Source: Globodera rostochiensis
Taxonomy: Eukaryota > Nematoda > Chromadorea > Rhabditida > Heteroderidae
Assembly (NCBI GenBank): GCA_018350325.1
Contig: JAEVLN010000027.1
Location: forward strand, 1-64,000
Reading direction: 5' to 3'
DNA: 64,000 nt
The notes beneath the pieces were generated by a model, which worked only from the letters and a program-made list of their open reading frames with translations, ran no database searches and was not told the DNA's origin. Shown piece by piece: positions 36,415-49,588 of this stretch (positions within the stretch are counted from its first letter, which is position 1; the number at the start of each line of letters is the position of its first letter). The translations under genes and the position numbers were made by a program.

Positions 36415-38064
36415 CGATCTTAAAAATACATTTTTTTTCTTAAGTAATTATCGGAAAAATGTGTCTAAAATTTTTCATTCAAATAATGCAATTTTTGGGC
36501 TTCTCTCATGAAAACATTACGCAAAAAAAACATCATGTAAAAACATGAAAATCCGGGCCACTCATCAATATTTCGTGACAATTAATAATCATGATCACCA
36601 AACCATCCCAGCCCCTCCCAATCGCCAACTGTCTGTCTCATTTGTCAGGAACGTAACTTTTTTCAAGACTGACCAATCTTCATAATCTTTATATCATTCG
36701 AAAGCTCTAATGATCATAGATGGCCAAGGGGGGGGGGGGGGTCAGACCCCCTCCCCCACCACGTCGCACTCGGGCACTCCCCACTGTAACAACCTCGCAC
36801 CAAAATTCCAAAATTTTGAAGAAAAAAAAGGTTGTTTCTCAGCGTAGAAAAAGTAAAGAGAGAAACAACATCGCAAGTGGAATTTTTGGACCAATTTTCT
36901 TAACAAATTGAGTAAAAAATTCCAAAATTTTCTCGGCGGCGCCTATCGGCACCGCCGACCCACCCGGCCCTCGCCTAAAAAGTAGATGGAAAAATCGCAC
37001 GCGAAAAAAAACGGATGGCGCTCAGTTGGATGCCATTTGAGCGCCGGCGCTCTGGCGTACAACATCGCACGCGAAATCTCGGCAACCCCCCCCCCCTACC
37101 CCCCCCCTAACATCGCACCTCGCAGCTCTCAAGCCGACCCTCCCCCTTGGCCATCTATGCTAATGATTAGAATATTAGATTTTAGCAACATCGAGCCGGT
37201 TCGATGCACTAAAAAAGTTATAAATGAGTGTAAAAATCGGACTTTTTCATTGTTTTCTGGTCATAACTTTGTTTAATTTATCCAATTTTTCGAATGCTTA
37301 CACATAGCTTCTTATTATGGTCTTTCGAATGATATAAAAGATTAGTCAATTAAAAAAGTTATAAGCTGCTAAACGTCCCTGAGACCAGTTGGCCAGACGC
37401 AGTTAACCCCTACCGCAATCAACACCAACATCCATCCATCTCCACCTGTTTGCGCACGTCAACATTTGACCAACGGAACTGATCAATCGGCGTTTCAAAG
37501 AAGTGATCGGAGAGTCCGGTGATGAACAGCAACAACAAAAAGGGGGGCAGCGCGAGCAGTGCGGACAAGGCACAGAGAAGAGCATAAATGTTGTTGTCGG
37601 CTGATTGATTTTGTAAATTTTTAAATTGTTTTTTTTTTGATATTTTCTGTTAAAGGCCTAAATTTTATAAAAATATTTTAAATGTAAAATGTAATTTAAA
37701 AAGGCAATTGGCGTCAAAAAAACACGAATTACCTCCATATTTTGATGACTTACAAATCAAAAGTCGACCTTTTCGGCATTTTTGGGGATTCGAAATTCGT
37801 TAATTTGGAGGACAAATTCGTGTTGTTCGAGCCCAATTTACATAATTTCTGCATTTTCTAAAATTAAACGACACCATTCAAAAAGCGCCGTGGAGGAGTT
37901 GTGCTGACAGAAGTTTGGACGGCTTTCAGAAGACAAATTTGGTTGCTGAGGTCGTTGTCTTCATCGTCGCCGCCTGCGGCGTTGTTGAGCAGCCACGCAA
38001 GCGGCAGAAAGGAGTGCCAACGGCGTGCGCATTGCCGCCGCACGCGACGCAATAGCGCGCGCAT
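34175..38064 (-). CDS. GT31-family beta-1,3-galactosyltransferase-like, complete gene
   Basis: Seven phase-consistent exons: 37,875-38,064; 37,446-37,600; 36,037-36,225; 35,634-35,882; 35,328-35,452; 35,064-35,166; 34,175-34,606. They give about 480 aa. Exon 2 carries a single hydrophobic segment (ALLCALSALLALPPFLLLLF, about residues 68-92), as expected of a type II Golgi enzyme. The lumenal part has the family motifs RRDAVRATYG, TIFVLG, GDFADTYFNNTLK, LLLDDDYLL, FRLRWHKW and EDV-like LDDVYTGAC. The family transfers galactose, GlcNAc or GalNAc in beta-1,3 linkage from a UDP-sugar; the acceptor cannot be told from sequence. The N-terminal exons rest on splice phase only. A poly-Ala run in exon 4 is one residue longer than in the truncated copy. 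Confidence 0.85.
36720..37400. other. Repeat-rich stretch in GT31 intron 2
   Basis: It contains a G tract (36,729-36,741), a GC-core dispersed repeat in reverse orientation (36,889-36,969), and a GAGCGCCGGCGCTCTGGCG / AACATCGCACGCGAAATCTC block (37,037-37,130) that recurs at 56,503-56,595. No coding sequence is seen. Confidence 0.7.
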
Positions 38065-38772
38065 CCAGCCACCGCCTGCCTCAAGCAGTACTCACAACAA
38101 CAGAACGCCAACCAAGCCTCGGCAGAAAGGCACGAAAAGATTTAAACCCTAAACTATGAATTTCACTCCATTGAAGAGAAAAAGGAGAAAATATTGACTT
38201 CAAAATTAATTAGATAACTAACTGTGTACTGTGATTATTTGATCACAAAACATTCACAAATCAGCAATTGAATCCGTTCATCATTTTCAACATTTTATTA
38301 GCCAAATTTAATATTTGGCGTGTGTCAATATTGTTTTTATATGCAATAATACATAAATAAGTTATTATTATTATTCAGCAAATTTAGACAAAAAATGACA
38401 AAATATAAGGCAAGAAGGGGAAGTGAATTATTGCGAGATTTTCAACGGGGTCAACACATGCAAAAAAAAACGGGGTTTGAAAGAACTGTGGGGTCAAATA
38501 TCTCCATTATTATGTATGAATGACGTCGGTGGAAAATTAAAACCCAAACAAAATTGCACACATTTGATTAAACAAAAAAATGCCGCTTTTGAGGGTCAAA
38601 TTTGCATAATTATTCACAAATCAAAAAGGTCAGTCATCTATCTTTACAGCCACTACCAGTTATTGGAACTTAGCCAAACTGGACGCTAAAACGGCATTTT
38701 TAAATTAGAAGAACACAGATTAGACGCGGATGATTAGTATAGTCTCAGTCATTAGTGTGGGTGGTGTTATCA

Positions 38773-41700
38773 TCATTTGTTCGGCACAACGCTGTCACTG
38801 CGACTCCGTCGTCCTCGTGGCTGCGGCGGCGACACTGTCGCCATCACACCCCCACCATCGGCGCCGTCGCGACAATGACGGCGGCTTGCATCATCATCAA
38901 TCGCAGTCGTCGCGTTTCCGCCGCCTCCGCCCGCGCTGAACACACCGCGCACGCACAGCGCCAGCGTGACCGGCAGGAACACCAACCCGTGCAGCAGACC
39001 CAACGTAATGGCCAAAAAGACTGTCTGCAATGGAAGGAACGATCGATGTGATGGTAATGATGATCGATCACCTTGAAGAAGGTGACGATCATGTAAGCCG
39101 GCACGTCCGACAACACCACCACTGCCAGAATGGTGGAGATGGCGCCCTGGCACAGGGGCCAGCCCAGCGCGCCGAGTGCTTCACGAATTTTCTCGCTTGG
39201 CTCGTCTCGTGTGGAGCACACGTAGCCGTAGGTGATGTGCGCGGAATAATCCACGGAGAAGCCGATGGACATGATGATCGTGATCATTGAAATGGCATCC
39301 TGTGACGGACAAATAACGATGAACACAACAAACTTTTTTTTGAACAAAAGGAAGGAAGGAAGAACAACTGACCAAGTTCACGTCCCACAACGTCATGAAG
39401 CCGACAACGCCCAGGTCAATGCTGGCAATTGCCAACGCCACCCACAGGGCGCACATCGGTTGCGGGATGAGCAGCAACGCGATGACAATCATGACGGCCA
39501 AGGCGATCACAATGTTTTGCACCGTGTTCGGCACCACAATCGCGTACTGGTCAGTGAACAGCCACAACGGCATGAAGCTGAAATCGTACAAATATGAAAG
39601 AATTATATGTTACAGCCTGTGTGTTTAAAAGATGATGAGAAACGATTAAAAAATAAACAACAACACAAACAAACAACAATTTGAATAATAAAATTTTCAT
39701 TTAATTAATTGCTTTTTAGGCATCGAAAACATCGTACGTACGTCGTCACATTGTAGCGCGGGTAGCGGGCGGCCACCTCGCGCAGCATCTGCGTGGCCTC
39801 TTGCTGCTGCACGGAGCTGGAAATGTCACGCAGACCGACCAGAAAACTTCAAAGAAAACAGGGGAGAGGGAGGAGTACAAAAATATAAAAAACGATTTTT
39901 TTTTTTGCAAATTTTTTGTATCGCCATTAAAACGAACGCTCGCTCAATACACACACGCACGATCCACCCGGAGGCTGAGCCCAGTCTTGGCCACATCATT
40001 TTGTGTGTGTGCATGCGCATATTCAGCAACACAACACACACACAGAGACACAGACTGGTTCGGACTACGGGTAAACCGGACGTTGCGGCGGAGACGACGA
40101 CGGCACACACAAGCATGCATGCAATATGTCGTTCGTTGACAAGAATTTGTTTAATAAATTTAATAAAATAATTTTCATTTCAACAAATGTCAATCAGCAA
40201 AAAAAAATTTTAAAAAATTTGTCCCTTACCGAAATGCTTTGATGCGCGAGAAACCTTTGCCGGGCTGCCATTCCCATTTCACATCCTCTGGCCAATAATC
40301 GTTACGACGAGCCGACAAAAAATGCTTAAAAAATAAAAATTTGCCACAAAAACCCCACAATGTTGGCCAAATTACCATAAAAATACATTTTGTTAAAACC
40401 AAAAAATTCCAAAAAAAGAGCAAAATTTCAACCCGAATTTTCATAAAGTCCTCGAAATTTTTAACCCTAAATTTCTCAACAAAAAAACTCAATTATTTGA
40501 GACCTGCGTAAGCCCGTAAAATTGTTTCGCGGACGACACATTGTGCACCGGAATGCCGACGCCAATCCGATGGTCCGTGTAATAGTACTCCATCTCGTAC
40601 ATCCAAAACTGCACCGACTCGTCCCCGATGGTGTGCCGAGTGTTGGCAAACGCGTGGACCATTGAACGAACGCGCTGGCGTTCCTCCGGGTCGCCCAAGT
40701 TGGGCGGGTTGTTCACAACAATCTGAAGGGGATGAAAAAAATAAAGCCGTCCAATTTTTTTTTCATAAAAAATTAAACATTTAAAATGAGACAAATACAC
40801 AACAAAATCTGTCCACAAACTATTGGCTTTTAATTTTTTTAAAATCTAGTTTGAAAAAAAAATTATGACTATGAAGTTGGGCGGAATTTAGGCAATTGCC
40901 AGATAAAAAGGCTGTCTCATATTAAAAATAAAGTAAAAATCTCTCTAAAAATTTAAATTAAAGACAACATCGATATAAAAAGAATTTAAAAATAAATAAA
41001 AGAAGCTTGTCAAGCATTTTTAAATGAATGAACATGTAATTAAATGGTTAAAAAACTAGAAAAAAACAATTCCAGCTGGACGGATTTGAACCATCGACCT
41101 AAGGATCTCTTCTTTGCAACTACAGTCCTCCGCTCTACCAACTGAGCTACAGCTGGACACATCAACAGCCCAAACAAAGAAACATATTAACCAAAACTCT
41201 TCGACCAAACGGATCTATCAACTAAACAACACCCACCAGCCTTAAGTTTTTTTGACTAAAACCCCTGATGGATAAAACGCGAGATTTTTCCGAAAGGGGC
41301 AAAAAAATTTCCGATTCCTGGATTGCCTTGCCTGAACGGTGGCACCGTAGTGCCAAAAGTAGTTCTCGAGCGCCCGGTAGTGCGGGATGGCGTACGAGTC
41401 CTTGACGAGCAGGTTGACCGGCTCCAGCCCTTCGCGCAGCTGACTGCAGCCGTACACGGCGAACACCACGTACACGACAAACCACAACAGGGCCAATGCG
41501 CGAATGATCGGCTGCATCAGAATGGGTGCAAACCTTTGAAAAAATTTACAGTGCGTGCCATGCAAAATTGGGATTAAAAAAAGTGAATTTCTGACCAATT
41601 CTGGAAGAATTTTGCAGCCTGCGAGTCGCGTAGGTTCAGCTCCAGCTTTGTCGGGTCCGGATGCGCGCGTGAGCCAAGCATGAAGAGGCGGGTAAACAGC

Positions 41701-44700
41701 GAGTGCTGATCGGCCTCGTCCTCCGGCACTGTCGGACGCAAGAGCACACAGTGCAGCCCGTCCGCCTCCCACTTGATGGCCAATGCCAACAACGCGGCGA
41801 AGAAGGTGATCTGTAGAAAGGATAGTCACAGTTAAAAGATGAATTGTTCAAGTTGAATAGAGTAAGTGATCAGTTGAAAATGTAAATCAAAAGACGATCT
41901 ATTTGATAAAAAAAATTTAAAAAATCAATGGGTAAAAAGAAGCTCAAATTAAGTGTCTCTCTCTCTCTCTGTTAGAAGTGATGAAGAAAAGTTTTTTTTC
42001 TGATCAGGCACACCTGGTAAACAAAAGTGATCGTGATTGCTGCGCATGTGTAGATGCAAAAAATTTGGACGGCCGGTATGCTGGTGATTGCGCCAACACC
42101 GAACGAAAGTGCGTCAGTCAAAGCGGTGATTAGCATCTGAAAAATGCTTAAATTGTTAACAAACAAAATCATTGATGTAACAACGGCACCGAAATTGCCG
42201 CATCCGCCATCGCTTCGCCCATCCGACGACTGGCCGGCGAGGCCCGGTTTGTACGCCGAACAGCCGCAATCATCAAGAACATGTTGTCCACCCCAACCGC
42301 TAAACAAAATATATATTTTTTTAATTTTGGTGTTAAATGCGATTTCGGGGAAAAATGATGGCATTAAACGACGGACGGATCGACCGATCACTCACCGACA
42401 ACCAAAAAGGGCATGACGCCAACAATGTCGTTGTAGGGCATCGAGCACATGTTCAGCAGTCCGATTGCGGTCAGAATGCCCATGCCCGCGTTGGCAACAC
42501 CGAGGATGGCCAACACCGGCTTGGACAGTGTCCAGTCAATGTAACAGTTGCGCTGACGGCACGTGGACATGTTGCACAGCACCTGTGTGCCACAAAAAAA
42601 TACGGATTGAAAAAAACATTGTCTATAAATAAAAAAGCAATTTTTTTAAAAGAAATTTTAATGGTTTAGATAAAAAAAATCGGCACAATTTTCCGAATTT
42701 TTTTGTTATCCCAATTTGTTTATCAAAACTAGTGCCCAAGGCACACGTTGTAGAACTAATTAAACTTTTTTTTTTGACTAAAAACAAATAGATTTTCAAA
42801 AACCCCACAATTTTCAATCAATTTTCATTTTAAAAAAATTTTTTCCTACCGAGAAAAGGATGAGAATGCAGAAGGCCGACACGAAACGCGGCACCAGTGT
42901 GTCCGCGTTGCGCTTCAACTCCTCCGCCAAAGTCTTAAAATTGGTGATTAAAACAGCTCCCTCAATCATTTAATGTGACACAATTTAATTTTAGCAAAAT
43001 TAAAAATTTTCTTCTAAACAAAATGTTAAACATTTTGCCCTTCGACGCCTATTGGTAGCGTCGATTTATTTCTTTTTTTTTTGATATTCGTCTAATTTAA
43101 TTCCCCCAAAAAAACCTGAGAATGGAAATAGGTGAACGTGATGAATGGGCTTTTGTGAGTTCGAATTTTGCGCTCAAATTCCTTCTCCCAAAGGCCAGAC
43201 AGAAAGGACACGTTGGGCGGGTAGAACTGGAGATGATAAACCTAAACAAAAAATGTTGAGGACATCAAAGGAAGACATTTTAGACACCAAAAAGTGCAAA
43301 TTTACCAATCGACTCAAGACAAAGTCCTGGGCTTTTCATTGCCAATAATCATTCGCCCAATTTCCCGCCCATCAAATAATTATCGGAAAATAATAGACAA
43401 ATTTTTCTTCATGAAACTCAAAAAATGGACAAAAATTGACAAGAAAAAAAAATGAACAAATTTTGGGTTTTATGCAATTTGAAAGAACGGACAAGAATTT
43501 GTAATGGAATTTAAAAATTGTACCATAAGCCATGAATGCGCCCCGCGCAGCACCATCGAGTCGTTGGCACCGTACCCGACCGTCACACCGCCCAAAGTGG
43601 CACCGATGTAAGCATGTCTGGCGAAAACATTTTTTGTTTCGTCATTTTTTATTTTGACATTTGCTTTTGCATAAGAAAAGTATCAAATTAAAAAAACGAA
43701 CAATTTAGCAAACGATTAATTTGGTCTTACACATCAGGTGAATTCTACGCCCAATAAAAACCGGAAACGACCTTTTTAGACCTTTCAAATCAAAATTAAA
43801 AGTTGGTTCTTTGCAAATTTGCTCAAATTCGGGCGTTCGAAATCGCATAAAAATGTCGGTCGATCCTCTATAGGAGTGAATATTCGTGCCCTTCTGCTTA
43901 CACAGTGCCCAACTTCAGCATTGGGTAGGTGATGTTGAAGCCGTGCTGGTACAGATCGGACAGCATGTGCACGTGTCGGTTGCCCGGACAGCCCTGGGTG
44001 CGCCACTGCAGGCACAGGTCCCGGTAACGGTAGGTGTGCCCCTCATGTTCGACGCGTACATCCTGCTAAAAATGGGTGGGTGAAGAATTTCTGAAAAACT
44101 CGGTTTTAATATAAATTATCAGCATGGAAATGTAAGGTACACTTCGTCAGCCCTAGTCTAAAGAGTACCGATATTCTCTCTCTTTGTTTGAACAACTTTT
44201 CTTGCCTGATTTCAAACAAAAAAAATTTGCCACCCCTTTGACTAGAGAGAAAAAACGTTAAACCTGTATGATTTCGTCCAAAACGTGCACTGCTTCGGAA
44301 TATGGCTTCTCCAGTATGTTGGCGCCGGGTTCCCGTGCGCTTACAGTAATCTGTGGAGAAACGATAAAAGTTGGGCCAAATTTCGGCACAATTTTTCGGC
44401 GTTTTTTTTGTTAAGAGATTTTTCTATTTTTGGGAGCATTTGGGAGGACCCTAATTAATGCTTTGCTCTGTCTATTGCGACAACAACCTGAACTTCTCGG
44501 GACTGTGTGACCGCCCGTCCCGGAATGTAACTGCCGTTCACCAACGGCCACAGGTCGTGGATGACCTGGCGCTCCATTTTCGACGGCGCGTTCATCGGCG
44601 TGAACAGATAAATGGCGTCTGTTTAATTGGAAAAAAATTACATAAATTTTGTGGTGGAGAGGTCGGCCACTTAACAACTTTTGCCATTTTTTGGGTCCGA

Positions 44701-45045
44701 TGGTTCAGAAAAAGCAATCGCCAAATTTCTACCAAAAATCAAAAAATTCATAATTTTAAGAGTTTTTAGTCGTAGGAATTCGAAATTATCGCCGTTTGGA
44801 ACCCTGAAACCGAACCAAAATGCATACTTTTTCAACCATTTTGTTCAAAAATAGGAAATGTTTAAAACAATTTCTGTTAAAAATTGAATGCCTGTGATGG
44901 AAGTCAATGACAGGAAGCCCCAGACGGAGAAAATGGTAATTAGCAGAGGGATCACAATCAGCGGGAAGGAGCAGCGTGTGATAAAGCGCCCATACCGGTA
45001 GAACAGTTGGGAGAGTGGCCGTTCCAAACAGTTGAAATTCGGCAT
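38773..45045 (-). CDS. Patched-related (PTR) multipass membrane protein
   Basis: Eighteen exons keep phase from ATG to stop (925 aa): 44,892-45,045; 44,488-44,618; 44,264-44,350; 43,902-44,062; 43,524-43,617; 43,116-43,241; 42,850-42,933; 42,396-42,582; 42,190-42,299; 42,014-42,136; 41,596-41,810; 41,332-41,533; 40,504-40,722; 40,230-40,324; 39,742-39,846; 39,373-39,577; 39,072-39,299; 38,773-39,024. The order is: TM1 (FPLIVIPLLITIFSVWGF), a large Cys-containing loop, a sterol-sensing-type TM block with VGVDNMFLMIAAVRRTN, a second TM and loop, and a second TM block with IGFSVDYSAHITYGY and GAISTILAVVVL. The length and two-fold RND-like layout match nematode PTR proteins, which act in cuticle and membrane lipid or cargo handling. 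Two introns use GC donors (after exons 1 and 12). Intron 12 contains a tRNA gene. An upstream in-frame stop supports the start. Confidence 0.93.
41071..41156 (-). tRNA. tRNA-Tyr (GTA) with 13-nt intron
   Basis: The cloverleaf is complete: acceptor CCAGCTG/CAGCTGG, A-box TAGCTCAGTTGG, T-arm GGTTCAAATCC, discriminator A. The anticodon GTA (41,121-41,123 on the complement) is followed one base later by a 13-nt intron (41,107-41,119), the canonical position and typical for eukaryotic tRNA-Tyr. The gene lies in intron 12 of the PTR gene on the same strand. Confidence 0.95.
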
Positions 45046-45450
45046 TTCTCCGGATTAGTAAAAAAAAACCCCAGGTTTTTACCTGCAATAAAAAAATCTA
45101 ACAAATAGTAAGCGTGATTTTGGCAAATCGTAGTGCAAGATTTGGTAATACTCCAGTTTGTTCACCCCATTTTGGAAAAAAAGCAATTTTTAAAAGTCAA
45201 ATAAAACGTTTCCGGGGGTTTTCGGGGTCGCTGTTTTCCATATTTTGGCGTTTTTTGTCACGTTTTTTTCCACGGTTCAGCCTCGAATGGACTTTCTATC
45301 AATTTATTGGATATATTTTAAAAAGTTGCAAACATTTCACCAATATTTGGAATTATTTTCTTAACCAATCTTCAAAAAAATTTCGGCGCGAGAACCTCTC
45401 CCCTTCTTAAAAAAGCTTCAAAAAATCGGCCATTTTTTAAAAGTTTGATT

Positions 45451-45530
45451 GCAAATTTGTCAACAAATTGAGTCAAAAATTAAAATTTTCTCGGCGGCGC
45501 CTATCGGCACCGCCGACCCACCCGCACCCC
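45451..45530 (-). repeat. Dispersed GC-core repeat, reverse copy
   Basis: GGCGGCGCCTATCGGCACCG preceded by a TTGTCAACAAATTGAGTC tail. The surrounding 45,046-45,925 has no supported gene; a TGGCCCGGGG segment near 45,802 and AT-rich sequence are all that is seen. Confidence 0.85.
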
Positions 45531-45929
45531 GAGGCAGAATTCTCAAAACCCATTAATTTTTGGGTTTTGGCGATGGCACCCCTGGAAAAATTTGTTCGAT
45601 CGAGTTTTTGATCGAGAATCTCGTAAAATTTCGGATTATTTTTTTTTGATTGTAGATTTCCAAAACTGAAATTATTCAATATTGTGAATCTTATTGTTGG
45701 TGCTGGACAGGGAAAAAGACAACAAATCATTAATGACAACCCCGAACCCGAATTCGAATGATTTTCAATTCAATTGTTTCAATTCGATTTGTTATTGTAA
45801 CTGGCCCGGGGAACAGCCTTCTACTTTAGTACTGTCAAAGATCAGACAAATTGCTTCCCCCTAAACCATCTAAATCTGATTTTTCTACAATGCGACTACA
45901 GTACATCTGGTGAGGGATGTCGACAAAAA

Positions 45930-46180
45930 TTTTTCACCCCAAGCCTAACTCTTCGCGCGAAAGTCGGAGAGCTTAGAGTCAAAGGGCGATTCTGTAGAGA
46001 ATTTAGTGGGCTATTCACCCCTTATGACGGTTTTTTGCAGAAAATTTTTTCCAAGCCCTCAGGGATTTTTATCCAAAATGAGCCCCATTTTCAGTGCATT
46101 TTAGGATTTCCGGATCTCTATGAAGGAGGTGTCTGATCAAGTTAGTGCAGTTATCTTTTTTGCTCAGTATCCAAAGTTAT
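45930..46180 (+). repeat. Dispersed repeat, related to 26,763-27,050
   Basis: The second member of the family with TTTTTTCCAAGCCCTCAGGG, more diverged than a recent copy would be. Immediately downstream (about 46,186-46,470) AAAAAAGTT-GAATGC and GCATAAACTTTTTTCC ends with TA borders hint at a Tc1/mariner-type MITE. Confidence 0.5.
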
Positions 46181-46495
46181 GTAACTGTACCGAAAAAAAA
46201 GTTGAATGCTTTAAATACCGAGAATATTTTTAAGGTTTTCAAAAAACGCATAAACTTTTTTCCGCGCATAACACTGGGTATGCAAGCTTTTGGATGGATG
46301 TGAAAAGGAGGTTACCAATCAATAAATGGCTATGAACTTTTATCGATTACAGATATTACTTCATTTTCATAAAAGAAATCGTTTTGCTAGCATTAGCCGT
46401 TTTTGAGATAAATACAAAAATTTAATAATTTTATATTGGCGCATAAACTTTTTTCCAGTACTGTATGATGAAATAGATGGCATATTCGTAATCAG

Positions 46496-47171
46496 TAGGG
46501 CTGCTACTTTTAGGTAAATACCTATTTTTCTGCGAGTTTGCCACGCTGAGTTAAGCACGAAAAACATATTTTTAGCTCAGTCTGAGGCTCCTAGATAGAC
46601 TTTATAATAACTATTTTTACCTATTTCGGCTTTTTTCTACCTATTACCTAGGTACCTATTTTTCTACCTATTTCGACATTTTTGTTACCTATTTTCAGGT
46701 TTTTGAATTTTTTAAATACTAATTCTGCTGAAAATGCCAAAAAAAAGGCTATCTGCACCAAAATACCGAAATATGCACCGAAAAATGCCAATTTAGTGCT
46801 CTAAGCCATTTTTTGCCTTATTTTTATGCGAGTTTATTTTTTTATTGATTTTTTTCGAAAATGACTAAAAGGCTATCGTTAAATATGAATTTTTTTTTTT
46901 AAAAACAGTCAGAAATCGATGAATTTTAGGTCTATGTTTCCAAATTTTCGGTCAAAAATGCAAAAATATGCTCAAAGCACCAAAATATGCTTTTTTATAA
47001 TCGTTTTTTTTTGTTTGGTGCTTAAAAATTTTGGGTAAAAATTTTTTACTTACCTATTTTTGTACCTATTTCAAGGTTTTTGTACCTATTTGGTACCTAT
47101 TTTGGCATTTTTTTTTCCCCCTATTTAGGTACCTATTTTCCAATTTTTCTTACCTAAAAGTAGCAGCCCTA
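46496..47171. mobile_element. hAT-type MITE, 676 bp
   Basis: Inverted termini TAGGGCTGCTACTTTTAGGT are flanked by a perfect 8-bp duplication GTAATCAG (46,488-46,495 and 47,172-47,179). The interior is rich in ACCTATTT motifs near both ends and has no coding capacity. Confidence 0.92.
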
Positions 47172-47571
47172 GTAATCAGCGACCTTGATAACCCCAGGGT
47201 ACCTTCAGAATCTAGCATTTTGTTGCCTTTTTAAAAAAGAGAAAACAATTTCTAAAAATTTAAAAAATATTTCAGATTTTTAAAATATTTTCGGCAACAT
47301 TTTCAAATTTTTGGAATCTTCATTTTTTGCTCAGAAGGCGTTTTTTCATTTCTTTTTTATATTTCTCTAATTTTCAGATTGTTTGAAGCAAACGGATGCC
47401 CTTCGAGTGAGCCCAAATAGAAAAAACTGAGGAGGAACGGAATTTGAATGGAAACCAAAACTGGAATAAACGTGAAGATGACCTTTTCTTGTTCAGAATT
47501 TTGATTAAATTATTGCAGTGGGTCTTGCGAAATGTAAAACAATTTTTATTACGGAAAAAATGCTTAATTTG

Positions 47572-47658
47572 CGAAATTTTGGTGAACTTTCTTGACAAAA
47601 ATCCCAAATTTCTCCCGGCGGGGCCTATCGGCACCGCCGACCCCTCCCCCCCCGGCAC
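47572..47658 (-). repeat. Dispersed GC-core repeat, reverse copy
   Basis: GGCGGGGCCTATCGGCACCG plus C tract, followed on the minus strand by the usual AT-rich tail. Confidence 0.8.
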
Positions 47659-47969
47659 CTGAATCAAAAAATGTCGACCTATCAAACAATTTTATTAAAA
47701 TATATTTTAATAAAATAATTTTTTTAGTCACATAAAAAAATTTTCAATTTTGTTTCGATTTTCGACGTTTTTTTCCTTTCGATTTCGACTTTTTTTTAGT
47801 TTCGATACAGGCCTGCCGCGTAGTCAACAACACGCCCACCAGAAAAATAAATTGCTTTTAATAGGTGCGAACAAGTGTGCATTCGGATGGGTGCTAGGTA
47901 ATCCGACAATAAACACACAAATTTTGAATTAATATGCGTGTCGGACTACGTTAGTTTCAAATTTATCAC

Positions 47970-48149
47970 TAAGTTCTCGTTCAAAACCAAGACCAAACCC
48001 AGATGAGAAGACAATCATTCGGGGTTCACAATTATTTGGTTGAATGACACGTTCTGTAACGCATTCGGAATTCGTTCTCATAGTAATATCGAAGGTGGCG
48101 ATTTTGATTGTCGAAATTACTCTCTGTCGGAAGTGGTGAAAAACGGTAA
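47970..48149 (+). pseudogene. Possible isolated coding exon
   Basis: A frame with GFTIIWLNDTFCNAFGIRSH runs to a GTAAAA donor at 48,150. No start, no partner exon and no family are recognised. Downstream on the minus strand (about 48,420-48,560) a frame with KDFLANGISDVIGGWRKL faintly resembles the C-terminus of a mariner transposase, but with no supporting ends. Confidence 0.2.
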
Positions 48150-48813
48150 AATGAAAAAAATAATCCTGTCGGAATTACCGGACATGTTCGGATGTTCTTG
48201 CTCTTCATCTTCAAGCAAAGAAATAATGAAGCGATCATCGCCATTACTTTTTTGTTGCTTATTTTCCGATATTTGTATATAAATAATTTTCAAACTTGTG
48301 TTAATAAGAATTTTAAAATATTTTCACCAAAAACAAATGGATATTCGCTAAAAATCAGCTGCTGGTCAAAGGTCTGTCGGTCGCCAACTCCTCCTGAACG
48401 AACTGAAACCCAGGCGACCAGGTGGAAATAATGACGCTGACGAAATTCTTCTGAAGCCAGAGCCACTTTCGGAGGGGTTCAAGTTTCCTCCAGCCCCCAA
48501 TGACATCGGAAATGCCGTTGGCAAGAAAGTCCTTTGAGGAAAAAGTCTTCCTGCTCCACCTAAAACTAGAGACCGGCCAGAAGGGTCGGTCGGTGGTATC
48601 GAAAAGTACCGAAAAATTTTGTCGGTACTTTTTCGGTTTTCGGTACCAAAATTTTTTAGTGTAACTTCTTAACAAAATTAGTTAATTTTGGAAATCTTGG
48701 CTTTTTTAATATTTATAATTGAGTATTGGGAATGCGGTTCAAGAAAATTAGCATTTCGACCTGTTCCTGTTCTGTGGCAGGATTTTTAATAGTTTTTGGA
48801 TCGTTTGAAGGGT

Positions 48814-49035
48814 GAGGGGTCGGCGGTGCCGCACGAAAGGCGAAAAATGATTAAAAAATTTACAAAATTTCCGGACATTTTTGAATCCAGATTCCGAATC
48901 TACTCGAGACTTTTTTCAAAAAATTTAATTTTAGGGTCAGAAAACTAAACGAAAATGTTAGTTGTTTTATTAGGGGGTTTTGTCAGGTGATCAGCGATGC
49001 CGATAGGCGTCGCCGTTAAGAAAAATTGTCAAGTT
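48814..49035 (+). repeat. Two degraded GC-core repeats
   Basis: A partial copy is at 48,814-48,850 (GGTCGGCGGTGCCGCACG) and a diverged copy at about 48,985-49,035 (AGCGATGCCGATAGGCGTCG). They have the same orientation. Confidence 0.65.
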
Positions 49036-49588
49036 TCGATAACTTACTAAATAGAATTCCTAAAATTTTGATTTTTAAAAAAAGTACCCAATAAAAATTA
49101 GGTAAATGGATTTTGGGCTTTGCCCATCCCCGGATGGGGATCCCCGTTCCCCGGGTTGCTCATCCCCGAAAACGAGAATCCACGTTTTGTCGCCCCGGTA
49201 TCCCTGGTTTGGCCGGGGATCCCCCCCCCCCAGCTGTAACCCTAATCTTAACAACAGACTGTTTAAAACAACAAAAATTATATTATATATTTAACCGAAA
49301 ATGCAAAAACAATAAAATATAATTCATGTTATTTAAAAAAAAAAAAGAATAATTAAGAGTATAATTTAAAAAGATGAGAACGATTAAAAATTAAACTGAA
49401 AGATAGATAAGCATAAAATTCTATCACACCAAATGCATTTTGGGCCAACTTTTTGTCCGGGTCCGGCTGTATCCAACCTTTGAACTTGCAAAAAGAGCCA
49501 GCAGGACACTCGGCAATGAACTTAAATTACATTTCATCTATAGAAATATGTTTAACTTTTAGTCAAATTTCTGGTAAAGGTACAGTAA

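Noticed and set aside
48420..48560. Mariner transposase C-terminus
   Set aside because: Only a weak resemblance over about 20 residues, without the rest of the protein or terminal repeats.
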